From Saccharum officinarum (Eukaryota; Streptophyta; Magnoliopsida; Poales; Poaceae): a stretch of 64,000 bases of DNA. This document shows, piece after piece, positions 27,177 to 38,970 of the stretch (within the stretch, counting starts at the first letter, position 1; each line of letters opens with the position of its first letter). The DNA is taken from positions 97,394,701-97,458,700 of the forward strand of contig CM036159.1 of assembly GCA_020631735.1 (NCBI GenBank), read 5' to 3'. A program made the position numbers and the translations under genes. Under the pieces are notes generated by a model. That model ran no database searches. It was not told where the DNA came from and saw only the letters and a list, made by a program, of their open reading frames with translations.

Positions 27177-27412
27177 CCCGCTCGACGGGGCGCCTCGACC
27201 GCGTCCCGGCTCCGACTCGTACGAGGCCCGCTCGACGGGGCGCCTCGACCGCGTCCCGGCTCCGACTCGTACGAGGCCCGCTCGACGGGGTGCCTCGACC
27301 GCGCCCCGGCTCCGACTCGTACGAGGCCCGCTCGACGGGGCGCCTCGACCGCGCTCCGGCTCCGACTCGTACGAGGCCCGCTCGACGGGGCGCCTCGACC
27401 GCGCCCCGGCCC
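27177..27412. repeat. 50-bp tandem repeat inside the LTR, about 4.7 copies
   Basis: CTCGACGGGGCGCCTCGACC recurs at 27181, 27231, 27281, 27331 and 27381, exactly 50 bp apart, with only a few substitutions between units. It is rich in CG and TCGA sites and sits in the U3 region upstream of the TATA box. Confidence 0.95.
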
Positions 27413-27894
27413 CTCGATGCCCTTTCTTTACCTACCCGGGACAAAAGCCATAGCATTCAATACGGTTACCTACTACCACCGACCGACATGGCTACGTCAT
27501 GGGTCAACGCGGGAACAATACCCACGTCAAGTCTCGCTGTTTTACCGCCCATCCCGTGATGGGAGGTGAAAGCCGTCACTGTATCCACCATACCGCGCAC
27601 TATTCACCATCAGTCACCCTCGAGGGAGGATAAGACAAGGTCCGTCCCCCGCGATACCGGGGATTCGGCCTTATCCATCCGACCTCGACCCAGCCTCGAC
27701 CCGGCCCCAACGCTCGACTTAGCTCGAAGGACGGTATGGCCTGGCACTCTGGGTCATTACACCCTCTTGTCCCGTACCGCGTCAGGATACCCAGGGATGG
27801 CCGGCCATCCCGAAGCCACGTCGCTACAGTCAACTCAACAGGAATCGACGAAACATCGCCTCAAGTCTCCCCTCGACTTGGCCACCTCTCGCCC

Positions 27895-27902
27895 TATAAA
27901 AA
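27895..27902 (+). promoter_or_regulatory. LTR TATA box
   Basis: TATAAAAA in a GC-rich context (CGCCCTATAAAAAGGCAGG), placed about 800 bp into the LTR, where a U3 promoter is expected. Confidence 0.6.
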
Positions 27903-28457
27903 GGCAGGCCAGGGCGAACGAAGGGGGGGAAGAAAAAACACGAAGCATCACGGAAAAAACGCGAAGCAACCATCTTTCTCCTTTTTCTCTTTGAGACTTG
28001 GGGCTCGACACCCTCTCTCGCCTGCTTGTAACCCCTACATGAGCACCCCGGTGCAAGGAAATACAAACCTCTCTTCCCCGCTGGACGTAGGGCCTTCTTT
28101 TGCCCGAACCAGGAGAAACCCCCGTGTGTTCTCCTTGCATCACCATCCAGGAAAGAGTCACGCAGCATTTACTCGTTGGTTTAGGACCCCCTTGGTCCGA
28201 ACACCGACAATATTCATCGTATACAAGTGATTCATTTTTTCTACTGTTCTATTACCTACGTCTATTACTTACCTATTTGTCATGGTTTAGGTGATGCAGG
28301 TTTTGAGCTGAGAAGCGACGTTTGCTCGAGAAAGAGAGCTGGCTACATAATAGGATATTTTATAGCCAGGCCGTCCGACAGAACCACCTGCTCCCGGCGG
28401 CACCAAAATCATCCAACTTGCATGCGTCTCTAAGCTTCTGGCCGGTCCCACGATCCA

Positions 28458-28668
28458 GGCCTGGTTTAGATGAAGGATAAAGTTAAAATTTTTTCATTCT
28501 TTCTCCATCGTGTTGAATCTTTAGACACGTGCATGGAGCACTAAATATAGGTAAAAGAAATAACTAATTGCACAGTTTATCTGTAATTTGCGAGACAAAT
28601 CTGTTGAGCCTAATTAGTTCATAATTAGACACTAATTATCAAATACAAACGAAAGTGCTACAGTAACA
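28458..28668. mobile_element. Truncated grass MITE
   Basis: Starts GGCCTGGTTTAGATG and contains blocks typical of a very common grass MITE: GGAGCACTAAATATAGG, GAGCCTAATTAGTTCATAAT and GTGCTACAGTAACACC. The right terminus (an inverted CTAAACNNGGCC) is absent, so the copy is truncated near 28668. Confidence 0.6.
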
Positions 28669-28672
28669 CCAA

Positions 28673-30944
28673 TTAAAAAAAACTAGCCATATAAAGAAGA
28701 AGGACCCAATAATAATCACGTTGCCTATCCCCACAATCAACATTCATTTCTCCCCGCAGACCTCGCCCGCGTACGTCCGCCCCCAAACCCACCGAGCAAT
28801 CGGGATTTCTCCCCCGATACCTCGCCTGCGTCCGCTCCAAATCCCCCGAGCACATCGCCACCCACCCCGCTCGTCGCGCCGCTGGCCCGGCCAACCACCT
28901 CTCCGTGTCGCGGCGGCGCCTCCTCCACCTTCCCTGCGCGGTGGCGGATCCTCACCTTCCCGGCGAGGCGGCGGCCCCTGAACCTTCCTGGCGGCGACGG
29001 CGGCCGGCCCTCCACCTTACCGCGCAGATCGCGTCCCCTGGTCCTCCCTCGAGCTGCGCCCGACAGGTGAGCAATGGAAACACACAATCGAGGATCTGGA
29101 TCCCCATTTTGTGAAGTCCCTTTCCCCAGCGATAACGTGATTCTAATTTCCCGTCGGTCGCCGTCTCATGCATTGTCGATGGGAATCCTGCAGTCTGTGC
29201 AACGGCGCCGCCAGAATTCTACTCCTCGTCCTCGCAGCGTTACCTCTGAAGACGTCCGCAACACATACTTGGCTCCATTCACCAGTACGTGAATGGCCAC
29301 ATTCTCGTTCCATCCCCATACAGGCAAGCTGTTACTGTTCATTTTTTCAATAGTAGTTCTGGTTAGCCTGTGATACATCGAATTTGCACCTGGCACCATC
29401 CTTTATTCTATTATATGGATATGAATTTTTAGTAATCGAAATTGAACTTCTGTCCACTCTCATAGGAAATTTCTTGCTGCAAAGTTCATAAATCTAGTAA
29501 TTTACTGTTTTTCCTCGAATGTTAATTTCTCTAGGTTTCACAGTGGTAGTCAATTTAAGCAAATATTATATACGTTCTATTGTAACTTATCATATCCTAG
29601 TTACTATATCATTATATTCGAATTTTGGCAACTATTTCACTGTAAAATCTTGTAATTTGTAACTAGTATCATTATAGTAATTGGTTTCTTAGAATAGTTT
29701 AACGCTAAATTATGGTCATTTTTACTACTATAAGTAACATCTGACACCTACTGCAGTGACCAGTTACTATAATAGTAATAAGTTATGGTAATTCTCCCTC
29801 CAAATGACTGCAAAAAAAAAACATCTTAGTGCCAGTTAGCTAATGATAGTTATTCTTACAGATGTTTAACAAGAAATCTTTGTAAATTTTTCATATCATT
29901 TACAGATGTTCCTTTCACGATGATTTTTTAGGAGACGGGATCTCCTTTTCGATTGCAATGGAGAAGAAGCTCTACTCTAGTGAGGATGCATGCACCATGC
30001 AGGAAAATGTGACTCGATCAGTTCAGATTGTCTCAGCTGCTCTTCTGTACATGTAGTACCTCTTGAAAACACAATCAAGAAGCTTCCTGAACTTGAGGCA
30101 CAAAGGCCTCATTTTTTGTGGCAAAATAAATAGTTCTAGCCATTATATTTGATGTACATTTGATTTGAGCCCGTTGTAAAAGTTTTGATACGTAACGGAA
30201 TGCTTTTGTGCACTATATTGTTTTTTGGGATTAGCGTGCATAGTAGACACGACAATATAACAAATGACTTATGTGCCTCAATGTGTGTATAATTTATGGT
30301 AAATTTGTTTGTTTGATATGGTAACTGGTCCCTCGTATCATCAGGATATCGAATCATGGTAACTCCCAAGTCCCAACGCTAACTATGGTAACAATATATT
30401 CAGATTATCGTAATTATTTTGGTATGGTAAATTAATCTCATTGCTAAAGCTATTTTCCTGTATTCCGGTAACAACGTAACTACATACTCCTGTTTTCCCG
30501 TAACAATATATTCAGATTATTGTAATTATTTTGAATATATATTTTAGCTGTTGACGTATTCTCGTAAATCAGGAAAGTGCATATTCTAGCTGAATTACCG
30601 AAACTAGGAAGCATGCAAGCTTCCATATTTGCCGTGACTCATTAGCAGTAAGTACACCAGACGGATTAATTAAATACTAGCCATAATGCCAAAACGTAAA
30701 TACGCTGCTCGTCAGCTCATGAAGGCAGAAAGCTGGGGACCGCGTGTGCATGCTGGGGAGGCAAAACCGGCTCTCTCTAGATAGATAGATAGATAGATAG
30801 ATAGAGCGCGCGCTCGCTGAAGAAGCTTTCGGGCTCCCAATCTCCCATCCCATCGTTCGCGTTCCCTTCCCACGCCGCCTCCCTAACCCTAAACCCAAAT
30901 CCTCGAGCGCTTCCTTCAATCCCCAAAACCCGGCCGAAATCGTG
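28673..30944. other. Upstream region of the DUF1618 gene, no separate gene recognised
   Basis: A GC-rich stretch at 28745-29070 looks like a promoter or first exon, followed by AT-rich DNA to 30650 with many TGGTAA/TTACTA words. A short open piece at 29930-30056 follows an acceptor-like TTTTAG but is not recognised. A (TAGA)n microsatellite lies at 30778-30805, just before the GC-rich leader of the DUF1618 gene. Confidence 0.35.
30778..30805. repeat. (TAGA)n microsatellite
   Basis: About seven perfect TAGA units in the leader or promoter of the DUF1618 gene, 140 bp before its ATG. Confidence 0.95.
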
Positions 30945-31070
30945 ATGGCGTCCGGATCGAGCGACGCCGGGAACGTCTCCCCTTCGCCGGCGTCTATTCT
31001 CCTCGACAAGGAGGCGCACATCGCCTTCAGCAGGAACCACACCACGGCTAGAGCCAAAAGATTGGGGAGC
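30945..31070 (+). pseudogene. DUF1618 protein gene, 5' part (42 codons) cut by a LINE
   Basis: The ATG at 30945 opens MASGSSDAGN and reaches ILLDKEAHIAFSRNHTTA, matching the usual N-terminus of grass DUF1618 proteins (a W/I-LLDK-A pattern followed by R-N-TTA). At 31070 a LINE interrupts the gene. The remaining 391 codons resume at 38971 in the same phase: 126 + 1,176 nt gives one uninterrupted 433-aa frame without the insert. DUF1618 is a large family of unknown function, expanded in grasses and often single-exon. The reading frame does not stop at the junction but runs into LINE sequence. Confidence 0.88.
31056..31070 (+). repeat. Target-site duplication of the LINE, left copy
   Basis: AAAAGATTGGGGAGC, identical over all 15 bases to 38956-38970. 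It is part of the DUF1618 coding sequence (end of residues AKRLGS). The A-rich start of the duplication fits L1 endonuclease nicking at TTTT on the opposite strand. Confidence 0.95.
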
Positions 31071-31307
31071 GAACATACACATCACTCTCCCCCTTTAGCT
31101 CAGCTCATCTCCACCTGCTCTCCTCCTCCGCCGCCTCGCGCGCCGCCCGGCGGCCGCAATTGGCTGCTCGTGCTCGCGTGGCCCCGGATCGCCGCCAGAT
31201 CAGTTACCTGTGTGATGGATATGCACACGATAGGGGAGTGTTGTTCAAGCAGATTGAAGAAACTCTCTTCCCTGCTGCAACTTCCAAGTGAAATCCAGCC
31301 ATCTCGG

Positions 31308-34300
31308 ATGAGCGAGTCTGAGCGGAGAGCGGACGGCCCCGCCGCTGGCGGCCTGGGCCGCACGCCGGAGAGTAAGGGACCCACCACGCCGGCTTCCGCA
31401 CTGGTGCCCGCCGGGGGTATGGGCGAGGATGCAGCACAGGAGCTGCTGGATTGGGGATCAATAGAAGATGAAGACGGAGCGTTCGGGCAGCTCTCTACAG
31501 CTGGTAAGCTTCAAGTTCAAGATTCGGCGACGTCAGAGGCTCTCCTGCCTGGGGGAGGGCATGCTTCGGCTGGCGGGAAGCTGGCCAACGGTGCAGGGGA
31601 TGCAGGCGCCATCAATCCCCCTGCACAGCCCTGTGCTGCCGATGTCAACACCATGTCGCTCGGCGGCATGCTGCTCGCATCAGGGGGGATCCAAGGCGAG
31701 CTTGCGGCAGCTGCCGCTGGCTGTGCTGCTCAAGGTATCCTTCAAAACGGAGATCTGGGTCTTCATGGGGCGCCGGAATCATCAACGGGGCAAGCCTATG
31801 CTGCGGAGCGCACTAATGCCTCTCAGGCCGAGGCCGCCGTTGATCCGCTGGTGGATGTGGAGCCTCCTAGGTTGGGTGCTCTTCAAGGCTCCGTGTCGGA
31901 TCTGTCAGGCTCGCGGGGCTCGGCGGGGCCTCTGCCGGAGGGCACTCCCCCCAACACCTCGGTGCAGGGGTCGGACCGACGGGCGCAGCCGGGGATCGCG
32001 GAGAGAGCTACGATTGACAACGACGGTACGGAGGCGACCTGCGACGCTGGGCGGGCCATTAACGCCTCTGGCACCACCGCTGGCGCCACCGCTGCTGAAA
32101 CCGCGGCGAAGGCGGGCACGTGCGGCCACGACACGGGCAAGGTAACTCAGCAGCTTCCACGCAATAGATTCATTGCCTCTGAACTACCTCGGCCCGAGGC
32201 GCCGTACATGCCAATTCGGGGAGCTACGAGGGGGAGCCGGAGTTACTGTGAGGCTGTTCGCTCGCGCCCTCCACCTGCTCGGATTAATGTCCGGCCATAC
32301 CTTCATCAATCTCGGGCGGCCTCCCAGGGGAGACGACGCGGCCAACGGCAGCTGGTGTTGGGGCGCCCCGGCCCGCCGACCGGCTATAAAGTCTCGTTCA
32401 CCGGCCGCTGCTTTCGTTGCCTGGGCAAGGATCACAAGCTCGCTCAGTGTAGAGACCCACTCCATTGCCTGGCCTGTCGCCGAAACGGTCACCTAGCCAG
32501 GGACTGCCCGGAGAAGAGGGAGGGCGCTCACCGCCCTCCGATCCACTCTCGCCTCAAGTTTCTACCAGAGCCCACCATACAATCCCGCCTTGTTTTTCCC
32601 AAGCCAGATGCACCTTCCATCCAGTCGCTTGGTGTTCCCGCCTTTGCCGCAGTCGGAGGTGGGTGCGCGGGTCCTCGAGGGGCTGGCATCCGCTGGGGAG
32701 GAGCCTGCCGTTCCAGGGCCACCGTCTGCTGAGAAGGAGGAGATGACCTGGTACCCTGGGATGCCGGAGAACCGCCCTGCCACGGGCAGTGCTATGGTGA
32801 TCAGATCGGCGGCCATGGCGGAGGAGGCCACCAAGTACCGCACTAGGGGAGTGCTTCTGGTGGCACGGAACAGGCCACAAAACATCGACATCAGCATCAG
32901 CGATGTGAGCAGGGTCGTTGCGGGCTGCGTCCGCATGCCGCCGCACGAAATGCGCACGACGCGCCATTGCCCGGAAGACTTCCTGATCCTGTTCGATCAT
33001 CCGCACCAGAAGACCATGGCGCTGCGGGTCGGTGCTCTGCGTGTCAAGGGGGTCCACTTCAACGTCATACCTTGGGTTGAGCATGGCCATGGAAGGGACG
33101 TCACTTGGTGGTACCATGTCAGGATGGCCATAGAGAACCTGCCTGGCCATGCTTGGAACCTGGAGGTGCTCAAGGAGGTGCTGGGTGAGGTGTGCCTCTT
33201 CGACAAGATAGACCGTGTCACCTATCGTCGGCAGGCCTCGGACACCCTCTATTGCTGGGCGTGGATGTGGTTTCCTGATCTGCTGCCACGTGCCAAGGTG
33301 GTGACCATCTTCGATCATGGTGCGGGCCAGGCGCCACCGGCGATGGGCGGTGGCTAGCACCCCAGGGAGGTCACCCCACCGCAGGGACAGAGCTATGACC
33401 TGCTCATCCACCTTGATCTGGTGGAGGACTGGAATCCACCTCGGGAACACACCCCCAGCTCCGGCCAAAGTGGTGCGTCTTCCTCCGTCTCCCTCGAGTC
33501 GCAGGACTACCCGCTGATCTACAATTTTGACGACTGGACGCCGAGGGTGCTGGATGGCCTTCGGGTGTGCCCCAGGGCAGCTCCCTGTCGTCCGCCACCG
33601 GGAGGGGACGCCACGAGGGGCCATGATGACAGCGACGATGACGAGCCACGGCGACCGGGGCGCGGCTTCCTGGAGCTGAGCAAGCAGGCGTTCAGCCTGC
33701 TACGACGCACCGGGACATCTTCAAGCAATGCAGACGGTGGACGCCAGCGCACGCGCTCCCCACCAGCGACCAGACGTTGGGTGGCTATGGCGGACGCGGC
33801 CAGAGCAGGCGAAGGTGAGCGGGGCCGTCAGCTGCTACGCGATGGGCGCGACTCCCCACGCACGCGCGACCCTGCGCGCCTGGTGGACGCCGACTGGGAA
33901 CGCCGCAGGTCACGTTCCCCAGCCACAAGGACAAGGTCCGGTGACGACGGGAGGGTGGCTGTCGAGAAGCTGGGAGCTGGCATGGTAGACCTTGGCTTTG
34001 CCCTGCTCTCTAGGACACTCCAGACAGCAGATGGAGCGCCCCCACCTCCACCATGGCACCCGGACCCGATGCTGGACTTCTTCAAGGATACGTGCATCGG
34101 TGACATCTGGTCAGACTCCGCCCGGCCATTGGGGGACTATGACCCGATGATTAGGGAGGCGCTGGTAGCGTGTGCGGAGGCAGTGAACAGGCCGCTGTCG
34201 TTCTCCCCCCTGGGAGTTCGTTGGCCGGAGAGCTGTACTCCACAATCTACACTCCAAATGACGCTAACTGGAGCAAGATTGCTGAGCTGAACGAGGAGGC

Positions 34301-34781
34301 TGCTGCCCTGGGTTACAACCATGTGATTCACTTTGGGCTGGGGGTGCAGCAGGAGGTCGAGGGTCAGATGATCACCACTTGCATCACCGAGCAGGTGGCG
34401 GAGAGGATGCTAGAGGAGCGCCGGAACAAGATAGTTGAGAGCATCTTCGTGCCGTGTGAGCAGCCGATCCTGGAGACGCCAGTGGTGCAGAAGCAGCAGG
34501 CCAGAGCCTCGATGAGGACGAAGAATGGGATGGCACCTATGGGAGGACTACGGAGGAGCACCCGGCAGAAGGCAAAGGTTTGCTCTGTGCCGGTCTCCAA
34601 GAGGGCTAGCCATCGCTTGATAAAGGCCTTCGAGGTGGTTGGCCCCAATGACCCGATTGGGGAAGAGGCGCTTGAGGCGTTTGCCAAGACCTTCGGCAAA
34701 CCACTGAGCAAGGAACATATCGATGCAGTGCGGAGGCTCACCTCCTTGGACAGCGGGGCAGTGATGGCGGCAACTGCATAG
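31308..34781 (+). pseudogene. LINE ORF1 (nucleic-acid-binding protein), frameshifted
   Basis: Probable start at 31308 (MSESERRADG). An acidic, alanine/glycine-rich region is followed by two CCHC knuckles, CFRCLGKDHKLAQC and CLACRRNGHLARDC (about 32400-32510). The frame shifts near 32620. The next part holds a DUF4283-like RNA-binding block (HCPEDFLILFDHPHQK, WNLEVLKEVLG) and has a TAG at 33355. A second shift near 34215 restores the first frame, which ends with a basic region (RRSTRQKAKV) at 34781. Known: plant L1 ORF1 proteins bind element RNA. The first frame is also open upstream through the LINE leader into the DUF1618 start codon. Confidence 0.85.
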
Positions 34782-35161
34782 TTGGTGGCAGCTGAGGGCG
34801 CCGAGGCAATGGGAGCCGGAGGAGTCTGAGCTGAGCTGGGGTCCAGGATCTACAAGTCAAGTCCATGGAATGTTAGTTATCCATCGCCGGTTTGGAGCAG
34901 GGTGTGGTTATGGTGCTATGTCTGTAGGTTGTTGTTTCGCATTAGGAGGATTGCAGTTCAGTGTTGTATCGGGCATTGCTTTCACAGCTTTGTTCCCAGT
35001 GTCAGGTAGCCACTCTAGGTTGAGTATCAATTGGAGCAGGTTGTGTGTTGTTCTTCTCCTTCGGTTGAAGGCTTGGAGTCAGTATGATGTCTGCGGGTGT
35101 CAGTTTACCAAGTGTATCAGTGATCTTGTGTCAATGTCAGCAGTAGCAGTCATGTTTGTTT

Positions 35162-38100
35162 ATGGATAGCAGCGACTTAATCATGCTTAACTAGAATGTC
35201 AGAGGGCTCAACGATGCTGCACATCGTGAGCTTGTTAGACAAACTGTTGCTTCTGCACGTCCGAATATTGTGTGTCTACAGGAGACCAAGCTGAGCAATA
35301 TCACTGTCAGTCTAGCGCGAGAAACACTTGGACAGTATCTTGACTCTTATATTGAGTTGGGTGCCCAGGGAACAAGGGGTGGCATTTTACTGGGCTGGGA
35401 CAAGGACATGGTCTCTGTATCAAATGTAGTCAACAGATCCTTCACCATCTCTGCAATGGTGCAGGTATCATCCAACAGCACTTCTTTCCTGCTGACAACC
35501 TGCTATGGGCCATCAGACGACAGCCGAAAGGATGATTTCTTAGACGAATTGAAGACAATCAAGCCAGTACCAAATGTCCCATGGTTGATCATTGGAGATT
35601 TTAATCTCATTTATCAAGCAAGTGACAAAAACAATCTGAACCTCAACAGGAGACTCATGGGCAAGTTCAGAAGAGCTCTGGACGAATGCGAACTCATGGA
35701 GATATCATTACAAAATAGGAGATATACTTGGTCCAACGAAAGGGAAAACCCAACTCTGGTGAGACTGGACAGGGCTTTTTGCACTGCTGAATGGGAAGTG
35801 GCTTTCCCAAACTTTGCGCTGAGCGCGTTGGCTACTGGAGCCTCTGATCATTGCCCGCTAATACTCAACCATCGAGAACGAGTCGCAAGAAAGGCCTTCT
35901 TCAAGTTTGAGAATCACTGGCTAAAGATCGATGGTTTCTGTGAGGTGGTACAGGCAGCGTGGAGCAAACCACAGGTGGGATCCGCACATACTGTTCTAAG
36001 CAAAAAGTTGGCAGAGACTGCACGAGCGTTGCGCAACTAGAGCAAAGTGCTCTTTAGCAATACGCGGCTCCAGCTACACATTGCAAATGAGGTCATATTG
36101 AGACTTGACATAGCCTAGGAAGATCGATAGCTCTCAAGTGAAGAGATATCACTGAGACAGGAACTCAAAATCAGAGTACTGGGACTAGCCGCACTGGAGA
36201 GGAGCAGGAGAAGACAAGCATCTAGAATCAACTACATAAGAGCGGGGGACGCATGCACCAGATTCTTCCATTTAAAGATGGCTGCCAGAAAAAGGAGGCA
36301 ATACATCCCATCACTTAGGAAACTAGATGGCACATTGGCCTAGAACCATGAGGAGAAACAACATGTTCTGCAGGATTATTTCTAGAGGCTCATAGGGATG
36401 AAGGAGCGCAGGCAGCGCACCATACGGTGGGAAAACATCCACATCACCCAATTGCAACAGCTACCGGGGCTTGAGTTGGACAGGCCTTTCACGGAGGGGG
36501 AGATTGAGCAAGCGGTCAGATGCCTGCCTAATGAGAAGGCGCCTGGACCGGATGGGTTCACCAATGATTTCTATAAGCAGTGCTGGCAGATAATCAAGAT
36601 GGATGTAGTCAATGCTTTCAATGCTTTCTACATACATCACAATGGAGCACTGGATCACCTCAACCGTGCACAAGTGGTACTTCTCCCAAAAACTGAAATT
36701 GCAATGGAGCCAAAAGACTTTAGGCCTATAAGTCTTATCCATTCCTTTGCAAAGCTTCTAACAAAGGTATTGGCGATCCGGCTGGCTGGATATATTGACA
36801 AACTCATCTCCTCTGCACAGAGCGCATTCATCAAGAAGAGATGCATTCAAGAGAATTTCATGTATGTTCAGGGGCTTGCACGACACTACCACAGAACAAA
36901 GACGCCTGCCTGCCTCATCAAGCTCGACATAACCAAGGCCTTCGACTCAGTCTCATGGGAGTACCTCCTTGAGCTGCTCGGTAGGAAGGGGTTCCCGACA
37001 AGATGGCTAAATTGGTTAGCCACAATCCTCAGGACCTCTTCCTCCTCCATTATGCTGAACGGTTGCCCAGGAGATAGCATCAATCACTTGAGGGGGCTCC
37101 GACAGGGCGACCCGATGTCGCCTTATCTGTTCATCCTGGCAATCGATGTACTAAACAATATCTTTGATGTTGCCACATAGCAGGGTTTCCTGTCAAAACT
37201 GAAGGGTAGGCATGCAAGTCTGAGGATTTCGATGTATGCTGACGACGTGGTTATTTTCACTAATCCAAAGAAGGAAGACATCTCTTGTATCATGGAGATC
37301 ATGAGTGCCTTTGGTGAAGCCACTGGGCTGAAGATCAATATGCAGAAAAGCACCGTGGCTATGATCAGATGTGCTGGCATCGACATGGATGAGGTGCTAC
37401 AGGAATTTCCTGGGCCGAGAGTGGCATTCCCGATGAAATACTTGGGGCTTCCACTCACTCTAGGGAGACTCAAGATGGTGCATTTGCAGTACATTCAAGA
37501 CCGAGCCAAATCAAAAGTAGCAGGATGGCAGGGGAGACTAATGAACATTGCTGGAAGAAGAGAACTAGTCCGCTCGGTCCTCAGTTCCCTACCAGTGTAC
37601 TTGTTGACGGTGGTGAAGGCACCAAAAAACTTCCTGAAGGAGATTGACAAGCTGAGGAGAAGATTCCTTTGGGCAGGAGACCAACAGCTGTCAGGAGGTA
37701 AATGCAAGGTGGCATGGGGTAAAGTCTGTATGCCACCATTCAATGGCGGAGCAGGCATCATTGAACTGGAAAGCTTTAGTAGAGCGCTAAGATTAAGATG
37801 GCTTTGGTACTTGTGGGATGACAGAGAACGTCCGTGGAAAGGATTCGAGCTGCCGGTGGACAAGAGTGACATAGCCCTTTTCAATGCTGCAACCTTGGTG
37901 GTGATAGGGAATGGTGAGAAGGCCTCCTTCTGGACCTCAAGATGGTTGCAAGGAGAGGCACCGGCAACAGCATACCCAGACTTGTTCAAACACAGCAAAA
38001 GGAAGAATAGGACTGTCAAGGAAGCTCTGACGGACAGTAAATGGATCAGGGATGTGGACTACAACATGACAGTGAACATAATCTCACAATTCGTAGCCTT

Positions 38101-38770
38101 GTGGGGAAGGCTACAAGGAGTAGAGCTGCGGCCACTTCGAGCGGACAAGATAACCTGGCTTCATACCCCAGATGGTCAGTACACAGCAAGGTCGGCATAT
38201 CATCTGCAATTCATTGGAAAAACATCATCACTGACAGCTGAGTATACATGGAGAACCAAGGCTCCACCGAAATGCAGGTTCTTCACTTGGTTGATGCTCC
38301 AAAACAGGGTCTGGACAGCGGCACGCCTACTGATTAGGGAATGGCCGAATGAATATTTCTGCCCGCTGTGCATGAGAAACCTTGAAACAATCTGCCATCT
38401 GGTATAGGAGTGTCGTTACTCGAAAAGTATTTGGGACAAGGTGGGTTCATGGATCTCTGCACCTGCTCTAAATCCGGCAAACTGGAACTAGACAAATGAT
38501 TTCGGTCAGTGGTTCGTCAACATGGGGAACAACGGTCAGGGAGCCAGGAGGGATGGCGTTCAGTCCATGGTCATGCTAACTGTTTGGGTGATTTGGAAGG
38601 AAAGGAACAATCGCATCTTCAACAAAAGCTACAGGACGCCTATACAACTGTATAGCGAAATTCAGGATGAAGCAAAAATGTGGGTGAGGGCAGGGAACAA
38701 GGGTATGGAGGTGGTGCTTCCAGCCACAGCACAGCAACTTGGCGTTGCGCTGGTTGGGGGAGTAGTCTAG
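35162..38770 (+). pseudogene. LINE ORF2 (endonuclease and reverse transcriptase) with nine TAG stops
   Basis: One continuous frame of 1,203 codons from ATG 35162 (MDSSDLIMLN, then a stop where W is expected before NVRGLND). The apurinic endonuclease has CLQETK, IIGDFNLI and SDHCPL. RT has APGPDGF, PKDFRPISL, KLDITKAFDSV, LRGLRQGDPMSPYLF and the active-site block MYADDVVIF (about 37235). The C-terminal zinc region (zf-RVT) shows FFTWLMLQNRVWTA and CPLCMRNLETICHLV. Internal stops, all TAG, start at 35192, 36038, 36116, 36128, 36341, 36383, 37178, 38405 and 38489. No indel is needed anywhere. The copy cannot make its own protein. Confidence 0.93.
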
Positions 38771-38955
38771 ATGAATGTCCTTTTAGGAAGAATTGTATCA
38801 ATCTGTGTAAGCTGACCATATGAATGGCAGGGGTGGCGTGGTATCACTACTTTGGTGAAGCCATGCATAAAACGGGCGGCCATGTCGCCTAAACACTTGT
38901 ACATATTTTGCTCTCCTCTTATCAATGAAAGCCGGTAACGGATCTTTCGAAAAAA

Positions 38956-38970
38956 AAAAGATTGGGGAGC
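38956..38970 (+). repeat. Target-site duplication of the LINE, right copy
   Basis: AAAAGATTGGGGAGC directly after the LINE poly(A) run; identical to 31056-31070. The exact split between the last LINE A residues and the first A residues of the duplication cannot be fixed. Confidence 0.95.

Larger units (their letters stand above)
17609..28209 (+). mobile_element. Ty3/gypsy LTR retrotransposon, Tat lineage, 5' part missing
   Basis: The order on plus is reverse transcriptase, RNase H, integrase, then a large antisense gene region, tandem repeats and a 3' LTR (27100-28209). An antisense gene downstream of integrase carrying the putative gypsy-type transposon domain is a known hallmark of Tat-lineage elements such as RIRE2, Grande and Retand. 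There is no chromodomain after integrase. Every coding part has frameshifts or stops, so the copy is dead. The 5' LTR, primer-binding site, gag and protease are not in the window; the gap at 17509-17608 removes them. Target duplication cannot be tested without the left LTR. Confidence 0.9.
27100..28209 (+). repeat. 3' LTR of the Tat element
   Basis: Starts TGTCGGTACC and ends ACACCGACA, giving a short inverted TGTCGGT/ACCGACA terminus. Length is 1,110 bp. It contains a 50-bp tandem array near its left end and a TATA box at 27895. No partner LTR is present because the left side of the element falls in the assembly gap. Confidence 0.88.
31071..38955 (+). mobile_element. Full-length L1-type LINE inserted in the DUF1618 gene
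   Basis: About 7.9 kb between two identical 15-bp duplications, with a poly(A) end (38950-38959). It has a GC-rich 5' leader, ORF1 (31308-34781, two frameshifts), and ORF2 (35162-38770, endonuclease, RT and zinc-binding region in a single frame). The 3' region carries CTTATCAATGAAAG shortly before the A-run. The element runs in the same direction as the host gene. It lacks the C-terminal RNase H-like domain seen in the other LINE of this window. Confidence 0.95.
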
